A stretch of 64,000 bases of DNA from Clostridia bacterium (GCA_017428085.1 JAFRRP010000077.1:46771-110770); one strand, 5' to 3'; shown: positions 23,555 through 33,178, counted from the stretch's first letter. The notes: a model not told the origin generated them from the sequence alone. Numbers and translations are program-made.

Positions 23555-24571
23555 TCATTTGTCATACAAATGACAAACGACGTAGTGCCCCGGCTCGATC
23601 TCCCGCTGGACCGGCGTTTCGGTCTTGCAGCGCTCCATGCAGTTGGCGCAGCGGGTGTGGAACTTGCACCCGGCGGGGGGATTGGCGGGGGAGGGGATGG
23701 AGCCCTCCAGCACGATGCGGTTCATCTTGACGGTGGGGTCCGGGATCGGGATGGCGGAGAACAGCGCCTTCGTGTAGGGGTGCAGGGGGTTGTCGAAGAT
23801 GTCCTTCGTTGCGCCGTATTCCACCAGACTGCCCAGATACATGACGCCCACGGTATCGGAGATATGCTCCACCACGGAAAGGTCGTGGGAGATGAACAGG
23901 TACGTCAGGCCGTATTTTTCCTGCAGGTCCCGCAGCAGGTTGATGATCTGCGCCTGAATGGACACGTCCAGCGCGGAGACCGGCTCGTCGCAGACGATGA
24001 ACTTGGGGTTCAGCGCCAAAGCGCGGGCAATGCAGATGCGCTGCCGCTGGCCGCCGGAAAACTCGTGCGGGTAGCGGTCCTTGTGGAAGGGCTGCAGGCC
24101 GCAGTTGTCCATCACCTGATCGATGTAGTCGTCAAATTCCGCCTTGGGCACGATCTTGTGCTCGCGCACGGCCTCGCCGATGATCTCGCTGATGGGAAGG
24201 CGGGGGGACAGGGAGGAGAAGGGGTCCTGGAAGATGATCTGCATCTCGGTGCGCATGGCGCGCAGCTCCTTGTCCGTCAGGTCGTAGACCTCCTTGCCCT
24301 CAAACAGCACCTGTCCGTCGGTCTTGTCGCGGTACAGCCGCAGGATGGTACGCCCGGCGGTGGTCTTGCCGCAGCCGGATTCTCCCACAAGGCCCATGGT
24401 GCAGCCGCGCTTCAGGTTGAAGGTGACGCCATCCACGGCCTTCACCTGTCCCACCACGCGCATGCCTTCCTTGATGGGGAAATACTTTTTCAGGGCGTTT
24501 ACCTGCAGCAGATAGCGGTCGTCCGGCTGGATGGGCGTAAACGTGCTTTCGGTCTTGTCGTGTTTAGCCAT
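23555..24571 (-). CDS. oppF: Oligopeptide ABC transporter ATP-binding protein OppF-like
   Basis: A 338-residue ATPase. Walker A is GESGCGKTT, the signature is FSGGQRQR, Walker B is FIVCDEPVSALD, and the switch His is in LFISHDLSVV. The C-terminal oligopeptide-transporter extension with Cys residues (CKFHTRCANCMERC) is present; such Cys can hold an Fe-S cluster in Dpp/Opp ATPases. It overlaps oppD by 8 nt. It energises peptide import with OppD on the cytoplasmic face. Heptamer-like repeats begin at its stop. Confidence 0.9.
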   Translation of the reverse strand: MAKHDKTESTFTPIQPDDRYLLQVNALKKYFPIKEGMRVVGQVKAVDGVTFNLKRGCTMGLVGESGCGKTTAGRTILRLYRDKTDGQVLFEGKEVYDLTDKELRAMRTEMQIIFQDPFSSLSPRLPISEIIGEAVREHKIVPKAEFDDYIDQVMDNCGLQPFHKDRYPHEFSGGQRQRICIARALALNPKFIVCDEPVSALDVSIQAQIINLLRDLQEKYGLTYLFISHDLSVVEHISDTVGVMYLGSLVEYGATKDIFDNPLHPYTKALFSAIPIPDPTVKMNRIVLEGSIPSPANPPAGCKFHTRCANCMERCKTETPVQREIEPGHYVVCHLYDK

Positions 24572-25721
24572 TGTTTTTCCCCTCCTCGTCGGCGTAATAA
24601 CGGTAGCAGCTCACCTTGTGGGTGGGCGATACGCTCACTTCCTGCGGATACTCGCCGTCGCAGCGCGCCAGGCACTTCTCGCAGCGGTCCTTGAAATAAC
24701 AGTAGTCCGGCATGTTGACGGGGTTGGGCACCTTGCCGGGGATGGAATACAGGGAATCCACCTTTTTGCCCACCACGGGTTTACTGGCCATCAGGCCGAT
24801 GGTGTAGGGGTGGCAGGGATGGGCGAAGATCTCCTCCGCGGTGCCCTTTTCCACGATGCGGCCCGCGTACATCACCACCACGTAATCCGCCATCTCGGCG
24901 ATCACGCCCAGGTCGTGGGTGATCAGCATGATGGAGGAGTTGATCTTGTCCTTGAGCTGGCGCAGCAGGTCCAGGATCTGCGCCTGGATGGTCACGTCCA
25001 GCGCCGTCGTGGGCTCGTCCGCGATGATCAGCCGGGGGTTGCAGGCCAGCGCCATGGCGATGACGACTCTCTGCCGCATGCCGCCGGACAGCTCGTGCGG
25101 GAACATGTTGTATACGCCCTCGCTGTTGGCGATGCCCACCATTTTCAACAGCTCGATGGTGCGGGCCTTGATCTGCTCCTTGGTGCGGTTTTCCTCATTG
25201 TGCAGCGCCAGCACCTCGTCCACCTGCGCGCCGATGCGGAACACCGGGTTCAGGCTGGTCATGGGCTCCTGGAAGATCATGGAGACCTGATTGCCGCGCA
25301 CGTGCTGCATGGCTTCAATGGGCGTTTTCGCCACGTCGATGGATTTGCCGCCCAGGTTCAGGCGGATCTCGCCGGAGACGATCTGTCCCTGCGGTCGCTG
25401 CAGCAGCTGCATGATGGAAAGGCTGGTGACGGATTTGCCGCAGCCGGATTCGCCCACCACGCCCACGGTCTTGCCGACGGGCACGTCGAAGGTGACGCCG
25501 TCCACGGCCTTGACCGTGCCTACGTCCGTATAGAAGTAGGCGTGCAGGTCGTCGATCTCCAGCGTGTTGGCCGGGTCGTGCATCGTGGTCAGGTATTCGC
25601 TTTCCGGCACGTTCTTGCGCTTGTGCTGTTTCTCGAATTCATTGGTGATCTTGCGGTTCGCCCGGGAGATCCGTCGGGATTCCTTGGCGGAGAGATAGCC
25701 CTCTGCTTTTTTTCTTGCCAT
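24564..25721 (-). CDS. oppD: Oligopeptide ABC transporter ATP-binding protein OppD-like
   Basis: A 385-residue ATPase with a ~45-residue charged N-terminal extension (ARKKAEGYLSAKESRRISR) before the domain. Walker A is GESGCGKSVT, the signature is LSGGMRQR, Walker B is LIIADEPTTALD, and the H-loop is MLITHDLGV. The C-terminal Cys cluster is CYFKDRCEKC...C. A GGAGG site precedes the start, 16 nt after oppC. It is the partner of OppF. Confidence 0.9.
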   Translation of the reverse strand: MARKKAEGYLSAKESRRISRANRKITNEFEKQHKRKNVPESEYLTTMHDPANTLEIDDLHAYFYTDVGTVKAVDGVTFDVPVGKTVGVVGESGCGKSVTSLSIMQLLQRPQGQIVSGEIRLNLGGKSIDVAKTPIEAMQHVRGNQVSMIFQEPMTSLNPVFRIGAQVDEVLALHNEENRTKEQIKARTIELLKMVGIANSEGVYNMFPHELSGGMRQRVVIAMALACNPRLIIADEPTTALDVTIQAQILDLLRQLKDKINSSIMLITHDLGVIAEMADYVVVMYAGRIVEKGTAEEIFAHPCHPYTIGLMASKPVVGKKVDSLYSIPGKVPNPVNMPDYCYFKDRCEKCLARCDGEYPQEVSVSPTHKVSCYRYYADEEGKNNG

Positions 25722-25737
25722 TTCGCTTCCCTCCTTC

Positions 25738-27285
25738 TCAGCGCTTCATCTTGGGGTCGAACGCGTCGCGCAGACCGTCGCCCACGATGTTGAACGCCAG
25801 CACGGTCATCAGCAGCAGCACGCCGGCCGGGATCCAGATGTTCCAGTAATGCGTCAGCACGAATACGTTGTTGACGTCGTTGATGATGTTGCCCCAGGAG
25901 GCGAACGGGAACCGTACGCCGAGGCCCAGGAACGAGAGAGTCGCCTCCAGGATGATCGTGGTGCCCAGGCCCATGGTCATGGTGACGATGAGCTGCGGGA
26001 TGACGTTGGGGATCAGGTGCTTGAAGATGCGGCGGCGTACGCTGATGCCGCAGGCCTCCGTAGCCGTCATGAACTCCTGCTCGCGCAAAGACAGGATCTG
26101 CCCGCGCACCAGCCGCGCGACGCCCGCCCAGCCGAAGAAGCCGAGGATCAGCATCAGGTACAGCATCCGCAGGGAGGATTCCACGTTGGCGGCGTCCATG
26201 GCCGCGCCGAGGATGATGATGACGGGCATGGAGGGGATGCAGTAGAAGATATCCACGATCCGCATGATCAGGTTATCCACCCAGCCGCCGAAGTAGCCGG
26301 AGATACCGCCCATGATGACGCCGATCAGCGATTCGATGAACACGACGATAAAGCCGATGATGAGCGACACCCGGCCGCCGTACATCAAACGCGTCAGCAT
26401 GTCCATGCCGTTGCGGTCGGTGCCCAGCCAGTGCGCCTTCGTGGGGGAGGCGTAGGTGTCGAACACGGTGGTGTCCGTCTCCTTCATCACGTCCCAGGAT
26501 TTGGTGCCCGCGTTGTAGGTCAGCACGTATTCGGCGGTGGCGCCGTCGTCGTCCGTAAAGACGAAATCCGTCCGGCCTGCTTCCAGCGTGTCGATCAGCT
26601 CGTTTTTGAACCGGCGGGTGAGGAAGACGTCGCCCATCACGGCGCGCACAACGTATTCGCTGACGTAGGCCACTTCCGCGCCGGTCCCGTCGTAGACCAC
26701 GCCGTCCTCGTCCACGGTATAGGTCTTGCCCTCGCTGACGAAGGAATCGCCCTTCTGCGCCTTGGCCAGCAGCGCGTCGTAGGTGAACTCAAAGGAGAGC
26801 TTGTCGTTGGAGGTGGAGGAGTTGACCAGCTCCTTGCTGGCGATGCCGATGAGCTGCCCGCCGGTATGGACGGCGTAGAAGTCGTCGGCCAGCTTTTGAA
26901 GCTGGTAATCCACGCCGTCGTAGGAGAACGCCGTTTCGTTCTTCGTGATGGCGAGGAAGGCCTGCGCCTGCACGATGCCGGTGAACTTGTCCTTGTCCGC
27001 CACGGTGTAGCGCCACTCCTCGTTGCGCACCACGCCGGCGTAGGCCTTGGACTGCTGGTCCACGCGGTAGAATTTCTGGTCCTGCTTATAGGGGCTGACC
27101 ATGCCGCCGATGAACGCGAAGGCGAACATGGCGATCAGCACCACAAGGCCCGTCACCGCCAGCCGGTTGCGGAAAAAGCGCTTGGCCACCAGCGCGCCGG
27201 GGGAAAGCACCTTCACGCGGCGGTCGTCGTTCAGGGAATAGGTGGTTTTATTGTTTTCGGAGGGAGCCGTATTTTCTTTTTTCAT
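25738..27285 (-). CDS. oppC: OppC-like permease with a large extracytoplasmic insertion
   Basis: A 515-residue permease, about 200 residues longer than usual. TM1 (LAVTGLVVLIAMFAFAFIGG) is near residue 45. A soluble domain of roughly residues 75-285 follows, with Tyr/Asp/Thr-rich beta-like segments (TAFSYDGVDYQLQKLADDFY, KTYTVDEDGVVYDG, TDFVFTDDDGATAEYVLTY). The standard OppC core then begins at AHWLGTDRNGMDMLTRLMYG. The EAA loop is EACGISVRRRIFKHLIPNV. The insertion would lie outside the membrane, next to the binding protein. It is the second of four genes in the opp cluster. Confidence 0.88.
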   Translation of the reverse strand: MKKENTAPSENNKTTYSLNDDRRVKVLSPGALVAKRFFRNRLAVTGLVVLIAMFAFAFIGGMVSPYKQDQKFYRVDQQSKAYAGVVRNEEWRYTVADKDKFTGIVQAQAFLAITKNETAFSYDGVDYQLQKLADDFYAVHTGGQLIGIASKELVNSSTSNDKLSFEFTYDALLAKAQKGDSFVSEGKTYTVDEDGVVYDGTGAEVAYVSEYVVRAVMGDVFLTRRFKNELIDTLEAGRTDFVFTDDDGATAEYVLTYNAGTKSWDVMKETDTTVFDTYASPTKAHWLGTDRNGMDMLTRLMYGGRVSLIIGFIVVFIESLIGVIMGGISGYFGGWVDNLIMRIVDIFYCIPSMPVIIILGAAMDAANVESSLRMLYLMLILGFFGWAGVARLVRGQILSLREQEFMTATEACGISVRRRIFKHLIPNVIPQLIVTMTMGLGTTIILEATLSFLGLGVRFPFASWGNIINDVNNVFVLTHYWNIWIPAGVLLLMTVLAFNIVGDGLRDAFDPKMKR

Positions 27286-27300
27286 GTCGTCGCCCTCCTT

Positions 27301-28287
27301 TTAAGCGATCCGCACGCGGGGATCCACCACGGCGTACAGGATATCCGCCAGCAGATTGCCCAGCAGCGTCAGGATCGCGGAAAAGACCAGATAGAACATG
27401 GAAAACGGGATGTCGCCCGCGACCATGGATTCGTAGGAGGTAAAGCCGATGCCCGGGATGGAGTACAGCGTTTCGGTGATCAGCGCGCCGGAAAACAGGC
27501 CCGGCAGCGAGCCGCCGATGATGGTGACCAGCGGGATCAGCGTGTTGCGGAACGCGTGGTGGTAGATGACCTTTTTCTCCGGCAGGCCCTTGGCGCGGGC
27601 GGTACGGATGTAGTCGGCGTTCAGCACTTCCAGCATGTTGGTGCGGGTGTAGCGCATCAGGGAACCCATGCTGACCACCACCAGCGTGATGATGGGCAGC
27701 ACCAGATGGTGCGCCTTATCCAGCAGCTGGCCCATAAAATCAAGCTGGTCGTAGCTGCGTCCTACGAGGCCGTACAGGTCGAACCAGCCCAACTTGACCG
27801 AAAAGACGAGTTTGAGCAGCGAAGCGAAAAAGAAGGTGGGCAGCGAGATGCCCGCCAGCGCAATGACGGAAATGGTGTAGTCCGCCTTGCTGTACTGTTT
27901 GGTCGCGGCGACGATGCCCAGAGGGATGGCGATCAGGATCTCCAGCGCGAAGGAGATGGCGCCCATGACGAAGGAGAGCCACACCGTATCGTGGAATTTT
28001 TCCACCACCGGCACGGTCCAGCGCCAGCTGTCGCCGAAGTTGCCCTTCAGTATGTTGCCCATCCAGCCGAAGAAGCCCAGAATGATGCCCTTATCCATAT
28101 TATAAGCCGCCGTAAGCTGTTCCATCCATTCCTCAAAGCTCTTGGAACCGGGCTGCATGGACTTCTGCCGCGCCATGTTTTCCACGTAGGAGGTGGGCAG
28201 GCAGCGCATCAGCGCGTAGATGATGAACGCCACGAAGAACAGGATCACGACGGAGATCAGCAATCTCTTGATGATGTATTTTCGCAT
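27301..28287 (-). CDS. oppB: Oligopeptide ABC transporter permease OppB-like
   Basis: A 328-residue permease with an N-terminal membrane helix (ISVVILFFVAFIIYALM), a periplasmic loop and five more helices. The EAA-type loop is RAKGLPEKKVIYHHAFRNTL. Typical length. The gene starts 275 nt downstream of the binding-protein gene, separated from it by a terminator and a REP pair. It forms the pore with OppC. Confidence 0.92.
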   Translation of the reverse strand: MRKYIIKRLLISVVILFFVAFIIYALMRCLPTSYVENMARQKSMQPGSKSFEEWMEQLTAAYNMDKGIILGFFGWMGNILKGNFGDSWRWTVPVVEKFHDTVWLSFVMGAISFALEILIAIPLGIVAATKQYSKADYTISVIALAGISLPTFFFASLLKLVFSVKLGWFDLYGLVGRSYDQLDFMGQLLDKAHHLVLPIITLVVVSMGSLMRYTRTNMLEVLNADYIRTARAKGLPEKKVIYHHAFRNTLIPLVTIIGGSLPGLFSGALITETLYSIPGIGFTSYESMVAGDIPFSMFYLVFSAILTLLGNLLADILYAVVDPRVRIA

Positions 28288-28329
28288 ATCTTTTCCTCTT
28301 TTTTATGATTGTCCGGAAAAGTCCGCAAG

Positions 28330-28463
28330 GTAGCGCGGCACCTCAATGCCGCTTTCGGGAAACAACGCGTCAAGCAGTTGTTCTGCGGCAGCGCCGTTTG
28401 TCCCGGCGGGGGCTGCCGCGGCGTTGCCTTTGCGCAACGAGCGGCACTGAGGTGCCGCGCTAC
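28330..28463. repeat. REP pair (BIME-like) between oppA and oppB
   Basis: A left hairpin (GTAG foot, loop CTCA) at 28330-28352 and its inverted partner at 28441-28463 enclose about 88 bp of GC-rich spacer with further self-complementarity. It is placed between the binding-protein terminator and oppB. Confidence 0.7.
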
Positions 28464-28492
28464 CGCGATGGGGTACCTTCCGTTTTCGGACC

Positions 28493-28525
28493 AAAAAGGG
28501 CAGATAAGTGTTAGCTTATCTGCCC
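28493..28525 (-). terminator. Terminator/attenuator after the binding-protein gene
   Basis: Perfect arms GGGCAGATAAG (28498-28508) and CTTATCTGCCC (28515-28525) are followed on the minus strand by TTTTTGG. Partial termination here would give an excess of binding protein over permease. Confidence 0.8.
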
Positions 28526-28562
28526 TATGGCTATGTCTGATGGTTCAGACTGTCGGGACGGA

Positions 28563-30836
28563 TCAGGCCAGCTCGATGTTCTGGATGCCGTTCAGCCAGC
28601 CGTAGTAGGTGGTGATGTCGGGCATGACGGTATCGAGGTTGACACGCTCAGAGGAGAAGATGATCACGTTCTGACGCTGATACACGGGGATCTCCACCGC
28701 CCAGTCGACGATGATGTCGAGAGCCGCCTTGTAGAGCTGCTTGCGGTAGGGCTGGTCAAGGGACGAACGGGCGTCGACGATCAGCTTGTCGAGATCCTTG
28801 TCGGCGATGTCATACATATAGTTGCTGCCGCCGGGCTCCGCGCCGGTCTCCACGCCGGAATAGTACACCTGATACATATCGGGATCGGGAGTCGCGCCCC
28901 AGGCCGCGCACCACATCGGGACCTGATCGGCCTCGATGCCGCTCCACAGGTCGGAGGACTGGGCCAGATCCTTGACGTTCAGCGTGATGCCGATGGTGGC
29001 AAGCGCGTCGGAAGCAAGGTTGAGCATCATGAAGGAGGGATGGTCGCCGGAACCGTCGGCGGGGATCCACACTTCATACTCCAGCTTGGCGCCTTCGGGA
29101 GCCGCGGTCACTTTGCCGTCCTCGACGGTGTAACCGGCCGCCTCAAAGTAGCCGAGAGCCGCCTGCAGGGCAGCCGCCGCCTTGGCGTCGGCGTCCATAT
29201 CGGAGGTATAGATGTCGTTGCCGTTCACGTCCTTGGAGAAGGCGATCGCGTAGTCCGCGTCGGTCTTCTGGGGAGCGGCCCAGGAGGTGTTGGAGATCGG
29301 GTAGTTGATGACGCTGGCCGCCTCGCCGTAGTAGGAGTCGACGGTCACGTCACGGTATACCGCGAATACGGTGGCAAAGGCCTTACGCAGGTTCTTGGAA
29401 GCGTCGGAGCCGATGTCGCCGCCCACGTTCACGGCCTTGGCGCTGATGCCCAGGTAGCCGTAACCGAGGTTATCGACGGTGCTGGTCATGATCTTGTCGC
29501 CGGTGATGCCCACGCCGCCGTTGGCCTCGGTGATGGCCTTCGCGGTATCCTTGGAGAAAGAGGGATCGGTCACGTCCACGGTGCCGGTGATGACGCCGTT
29601 CAGCTTATCCTTGTCGTTGGTCTCCAGGAACTGCAGGTTCTTGGTCTTGGGAGCGCCCAGGAAATAGTTCTCGTTGGCGACGAAGGAAACGACGCCGTTT
29701 TCAAACTTCTGGAAGATGTAGGGACCCGCGCCCATGGGCTGCGTGGTCTTGGCGCGCACGCTGGAAAGGTCGCCCTTCGGGAAGCCGAACTGGTTGTTGT
29801 CGTAATCGTACAGGTCGGGGTTGCCGTAATAGTGCATGGGAGCGATGGTGACGCCCAGCTGATAGATAGCGGGAGCGGAGACCTCGGTCAGCTTGACGCG
29901 CAGGCTGTTGTCGCCGGTCTTGGTGATACCGGAGATGTTCTCAGCGGAGTCGCCGGTCTTGACGCCGGTGCCGGAGAAATCGCCGAAGTTCGGGAACACG
30001 TCGTCGATGGAGATGGAAGCGGCCTCTGTGGAAACCATGTTGGCCACGTCCGCGCCGTAAGCTTCTTCCAGCATGGCGGCGAAGGAAGCCTCGTCGGTAG
30101 CGCCGTCAAAGCCCCAGGCGGAGGCGGAACCGGCCAGATCCTCGGCATAGCCGTTGGCGGTGCAGAAGTCCACGATGTCCTTGATCAGGGCGGCCACGGA
30201 AGCGTCGTACTTCTCCCAGTAATCCTTCTGCTGCTCCTCGGTGAAGAGGCTGAAGTCGGTGTTGTCGCGGCCCGCGTTGAAGATCAGGTTGGCCAGCGTG
30301 TCCATACCGCTTCTGTAGGCCTCCATGCCTTCGATGGGCAGGGAGAAGAAGGTGGAGTTGCCGTCATAGGTCGGGTCGGACAGGACGTACATGGAGAAGA
30401 TCACGTCGTCCACGGTCAGGGGCTCGCCGTCGGAGAAGGTGACGCCGTCGCGGATGACGAAGTCGTAGTCCACGGTGCCGTCGTCATTGGTGGTGATGGT
30501 CAGGTCGGACATGCCGGGATAGGTGTAGTCCGTTCCGTTGTAGGGGATCGGCTCCACGCTGATGCCCTTTTCCACCACGGCGCCGAGACGGTCGGTGCCC
30601 AGCAGGTTGACAGCCGTCATCGCCCAGACGTCCTGGTCATAGGCCGTCTCGGAGAAGAAGGGGGAGAATTTGCTGGAGAAGTTGGAGTAGCCAACCACCA
30701 GCGGCTTGGTGTTGTCGCTGACGACGTCGGTGCCGGTGGCATCCGTGTCAGTGGCGGTGCCGGGCTTCTTGCTGCAGGCCGCGAATACGGTCAGCACCAT
30801 GGCAAGCGCCAGCAGGAGTGCAAGTACTTTTTTCAT
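28563..30836 (-). CDS. oppA: Oligopeptide-binding lipoprotein (SBP_bac_5), enlarged
   Basis: A 757-residue exported lipoprotein with lipobox VFAAC (Cys21) and an Asp/Thr-rich linker. SBP family 5 features include DYDFVIRDGVTFSDGEPLTVDDVIFS and a late PADGSGDHPSFMML. It is about 200 residues longer than typical OppA/DppA. The extra segment lies around residues 175-300 (helical, acidic, FTEEQQKDYWEKYDASVAAL...FCTANGYAEDL). It captures peptides outside the membrane for OppBCDF. First gene of the cluster; GGAAG precedes the start. Confidence 0.9.
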   Translation of the reverse strand: MKKVLALLLALAMVLTVFAACSKKPGTATDTDATGTDVVSDNTKPLVVGYSNFSSKFSPFFSETAYDQDVWAMTAVNLLGTDRLGAVVEKGISVEPIPYNGTDYTYPGMSDLTITTNDDGTVDYDFVIRDGVTFSDGEPLTVDDVIFSMYVLSDPTYDGNSTFFSLPIEGMEAYRSGMDTLANLIFNAGRDNTDFSLFTEEQQKDYWEKYDASVAALIKDIVDFCTANGYAEDLAGSASAWGFDGATDEASFAAMLEEAYGADVANMVSTEAASISIDDVFPNFGDFSGTGVKTGDSAENISGITKTGDNSLRVKLTEVSAPAIYQLGVTIAPMHYYGNPDLYDYDNNQFGFPKGDLSSVRAKTTQPMGAGPYIFQKFENGVVSFVANENYFLGAPKTKNLQFLETNDKDKLNGVITGTVDVTDPSFSKDTAKAITEANGGVGITGDKIMTSTVDNLGYGYLGISAKAVNVGGDIGSDASKNLRKAFATVFAVYRDVTVDSYYGEAASVINYPISNTSWAAPQKTDADYAIAFSKDVNGNDIYTSDMDADAKAAAALQAALGYFEAAGYTVEDGKVTAAPEGAKLEYEVWIPADGSGDHPSFMMLNLASDALATIGITLNVKDLAQSSDLWSGIEADQVPMWCAAWGATPDPDMYQVYYSGVETGAEPGGSNYMYDIADKDLDKLIVDARSSLDQPYRKQLYKAALDIIVDWAVEIPVYQRQNVIIFSSERVNLDTVMPDITTYYGWLNGIQNIELA

Positions 30837-30896
30837 TTCTTTTTGCTTCCTTTCTTAAGATTTGTTTATGTATTGGCGTGCGCCAAGAAATGACAG

Positions 30897-31045
30897 GTAG
30901 CGCGGCACCTCAGTGCCGCAATAGGGAACAGGCAGTAGCACGGAGCCTCAGCTCCGTTGCGGTTCGGAGTTCGGAGTTCGTAGCACGGAGCCTCAGCTCC
31001 GTTGCGGTTCGGAGTTCGCAGTACGCAGCTGAGGCTGCATGCTAC
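30897..31045. repeat. Cluster of four GTAG hairpins with GGAGTTC heptamers
   Basis: Hairpins lie at 30897-30919 (stem GCGGCAC), 30935-30956 and 30980-31001 (stem CGGAGC) and inverted at 31021-31045 (stem GCAGC). All have the CTCA loop and GTAG foot. Between them GGAGTTC heptamers occur (30961-30979, 31008-31018). The last hairpin overlaps the stop codon of the gene at 31042. Confidence 0.75.
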
Positions 31046-31563
31046 GGCTGTTCCTCCCACTCCATCGCCCTGATATGCCTTCGGGCAAGGAGGCCGAGGG
31101 CCAGGTTGACGGCCTTCAGGAACAGGTACAACCCGCACAAAAAGGGTTTGCCTTCCGTGCCGTTCAAAATCAGGAACACGGGGGAGGCGACCAGCCCGAC
31201 GGCGGCGGATACGATCAGGATCCAGACGGAGGGGGGCAGGTACTTTTCCAGCGCGGTCCGCACATAGGCCTTTACCTGTTTTCCGGCGGCCAGCAGCCGC
31301 ACCGCGTTGTAACACAGGGCGAACGTCCCCGTCACCTCGCCGATATAGGGAAGGATGACGTAAAAGGTGTTGCTCAGGCCCGCCGCGTTGATGCAGCCGG
31401 AACCGACCGTTACGGCGGCCGCCCCGAAGCACAGGAGCGAAAGGACCGCCCGGCAGCGCTTTGCGTCGCAGGCAAGCGTGTAGACCGCACCCGTATAGAC
31501 GTACGCGCCGTCCGCGGTTTTTTTGTAGTCGTTCAGGTAGCCCCATCGCTTGCTGGTCTTCAT
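31042..31563 (-). CDS. Polytopic membrane protein, unknown function
   Basis: A 173-residue protein with four likely membrane helices (SLLCFGAAAVTVGSG, TFYVILPYIGEVTGTFAL, VWILIVSAAVGLVASPVFLI, FLCGLYLFLKAVNLALGLLA) and charged termini. No family is recognised. The stop TAG (31042-31044) is the GTAG foot of an inverted REP hairpin. The gene stands alone between the opp binding protein and an unknown exported protein. Confidence 0.7.
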   Translation of the reverse strand: MKTSKRWGYLNDYKKTADGAYVYTGAVYTLACDAKRCRAVLSLLCFGAAAVTVGSGCINAAGLSNTFYVILPYIGEVTGTFALCYNAVRLLAAGKQVKAYVRTALEKYLPPSVWILIVSAAVGLVASPVFLILNGTEGKPFLCGLYLFLKAVNLALGLLARRHIRAMEWEEQP

Positions 31564-31657
31564 AACTTGTACACTATATCATATTAAAAGAAGAAATACA
31601 AATATATTAACAATTTTGTAACAAACTTTTGCTTGCGCTTATCTCAAACCTCAAAAC

Positions 31658-33124
31658 TTACCCGGCGGCGTTCAGCTTTTTCAGCAGCACGGGCAGCAGG
31701 GCGTTCACCATCTGCCGCAGGCCCTCTTCGCTTTTTTCCACGCCGGAAATGACGGCTTCGCCCTCCGGCGTGCCGGCCAGCTCCGTGGCGTTGACGATCG
31801 CCGCCACGATCCGGTCGTCCATCAGGTAGTTGACCATGAATTCGATCACCTTGTCGGGATCGGCCTCATACACCTTCGCGCCGTTGGAAAGCGTCTTTTC
31901 GGAGGCGCAGGCCAGCAGGCCCGCCACGTCCATATCGGGCAGGTCGCCGTCCTTCTTCGTCAGCACCTTCACGAAGCTGTCCAGCAGGTCGTTGAAATTG
32001 CCGGAGAGGTTCAGGCCGCTTTCCTCGATGATCTCGATCAGCGCGTCGCCCAGGTTGAACAGCAGGCCGTCGCTGAAGCCCATGACCATTGCCGCCAGCT
32101 TGTTGTACTGCGCGTCCAGCCGCAGGTGGCCCATATACTCCTTGAATTTGCCGGTCTCGATCAGATCGGCAAAGTTGACCAGCATGCTCGTCAGCATCGG
32201 CACCGGAGCGTTCTCGATCTTTTCCGCCAGCGTCAGCACGGGGCCGAAGATGGCCTTCCACATATCGCCCACGGAGTTGTAGCCGTTGAATTCCGAAACG
32301 GACGGATAGTCGCCCTCGTCCAGCCCCAGGGAGTTGAACAGCGGCACCAGCCCCAGCTCGTAGCCGCTTTGGCCCTCGGCGTGGTAAATGGTGGCGGCGT
32401 CCATATTGAAGGGGATCTTGTCGAACTTCAGCAGCACTTCCAGGACGTTGACGTTGATCACGCGCTCCTTGCCCTGCATGGCCACCTCCAGCACGCCGCG
32501 CAGGCCCTCGCCCATGTCGTTCATGGCGGTATAGAAGGAGGCCTCGTCCTTCACGCCCCACTGGATGGAGTTCCAAAGGGTCGTCTCGCGGGTGTTTCCG
32601 TCCTCGTCCTCATAGCTGACCTTGGTATCCATGTAGGTCCAGTCCTCGCCCACGTTGTTCAGCACCTCGGTCAGGTTCTTGCGCGTGCCGTCCTTGTCCA
32701 CGCAGGTATAGGATTTGCCCTCCAGCTTTCCGGCCAGCAGCGGACCGGTGGCGTACAGGTCCATGTAGGTGGCGAAATCCAGCATGCCCAGATCCACCAG
32801 CGTCTGGTACAGCAGGGGATAGGAGATCGACATCACCGTGTTGACGACGAAATCGGAGTGGATCAGCCCCGTGACCATGTTCTTGATGCTGTCCTGCTTC
32901 AGCTCGCCGGCCTTGATGCCCGCCACCGCCTCGGACAGCGCGGTGCCGATGCTGCCGCTGACGGCCTTTTCCATGCCGTCGAAGCTCACGTTCAGCGTCA
33001 CGTCGATCACGTTCTGCGCGCCGCCGCCCTTCCCGGACAGCAGCGCGACGCTTTCCAGCAGCACCACGGCCGCCAGCGCCACCACCAGGATCTTTTTCAG
33101 CTTGTATTTGTGAGAACCAATCAT
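31658..33124 (-). CDS. Exported protein of unknown function
   Basis: A 488-residue protein. After MIGSHKYKLKK an N-terminal hydrophobic segment (ILVVALAAVVLLESVALL) could be a signal peptide or anchor. The rest is soluble and mostly helical with repeated amphipathic stretches (PVLTLAEKIENAPVPMLTSM, LLFNLGDALIEIIEESGL). No catalytic motif is recognised. The start at 33124 has GAAGG 7 nt upstream; the longer reading uses TTG. A strong promoter lies at 33179-33207. CTCAAAC-type heptamers begin at the stop. Confidence 0.75.
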   Translation of the reverse strand: MIGSHKYKLKKILVVALAAVVLLESVALLSGKGGGAQNVIDVTLNVSFDGMEKAVSGSIGTALSEAVAGIKAGELKQDSIKNMVTGLIHSDFVVNTVMSISYPLLYQTLVDLGMLDFATYMDLYATGPLLAGKLEGKSYTCVDKDGTRKNLTEVLNNVGEDWTYMDTKVSYEDEDGNTRETTLWNSIQWGVKDEASFYTAMNDMGEGLRGVLEVAMQGKERVINVNVLEVLLKFDKIPFNMDAATIYHAEGQSGYELGLVPLFNSLGLDEGDYPSVSEFNGYNSVGDMWKAIFGPVLTLAEKIENAPVPMLTSMLVNFADLIETGKFKEYMGHLRLDAQYNKLAAMVMGFSDGLLFNLGDALIEIIEESGLNLSGNFNDLLDSFVKVLTKKDGDLPDMDVAGLLACASEKTLSNGAKVYEADPDKVIEFMVNYLMDDRIVAAIVNATELAGTPEGEAVISGVEKSEEGLRQMVNALLPVLLKKLNAAG

Positions 33125-33178
33125 AAACAAACCTTCTTGATGATAAAATCAAATGAAAAATGCTTATTATTAAAAAAC

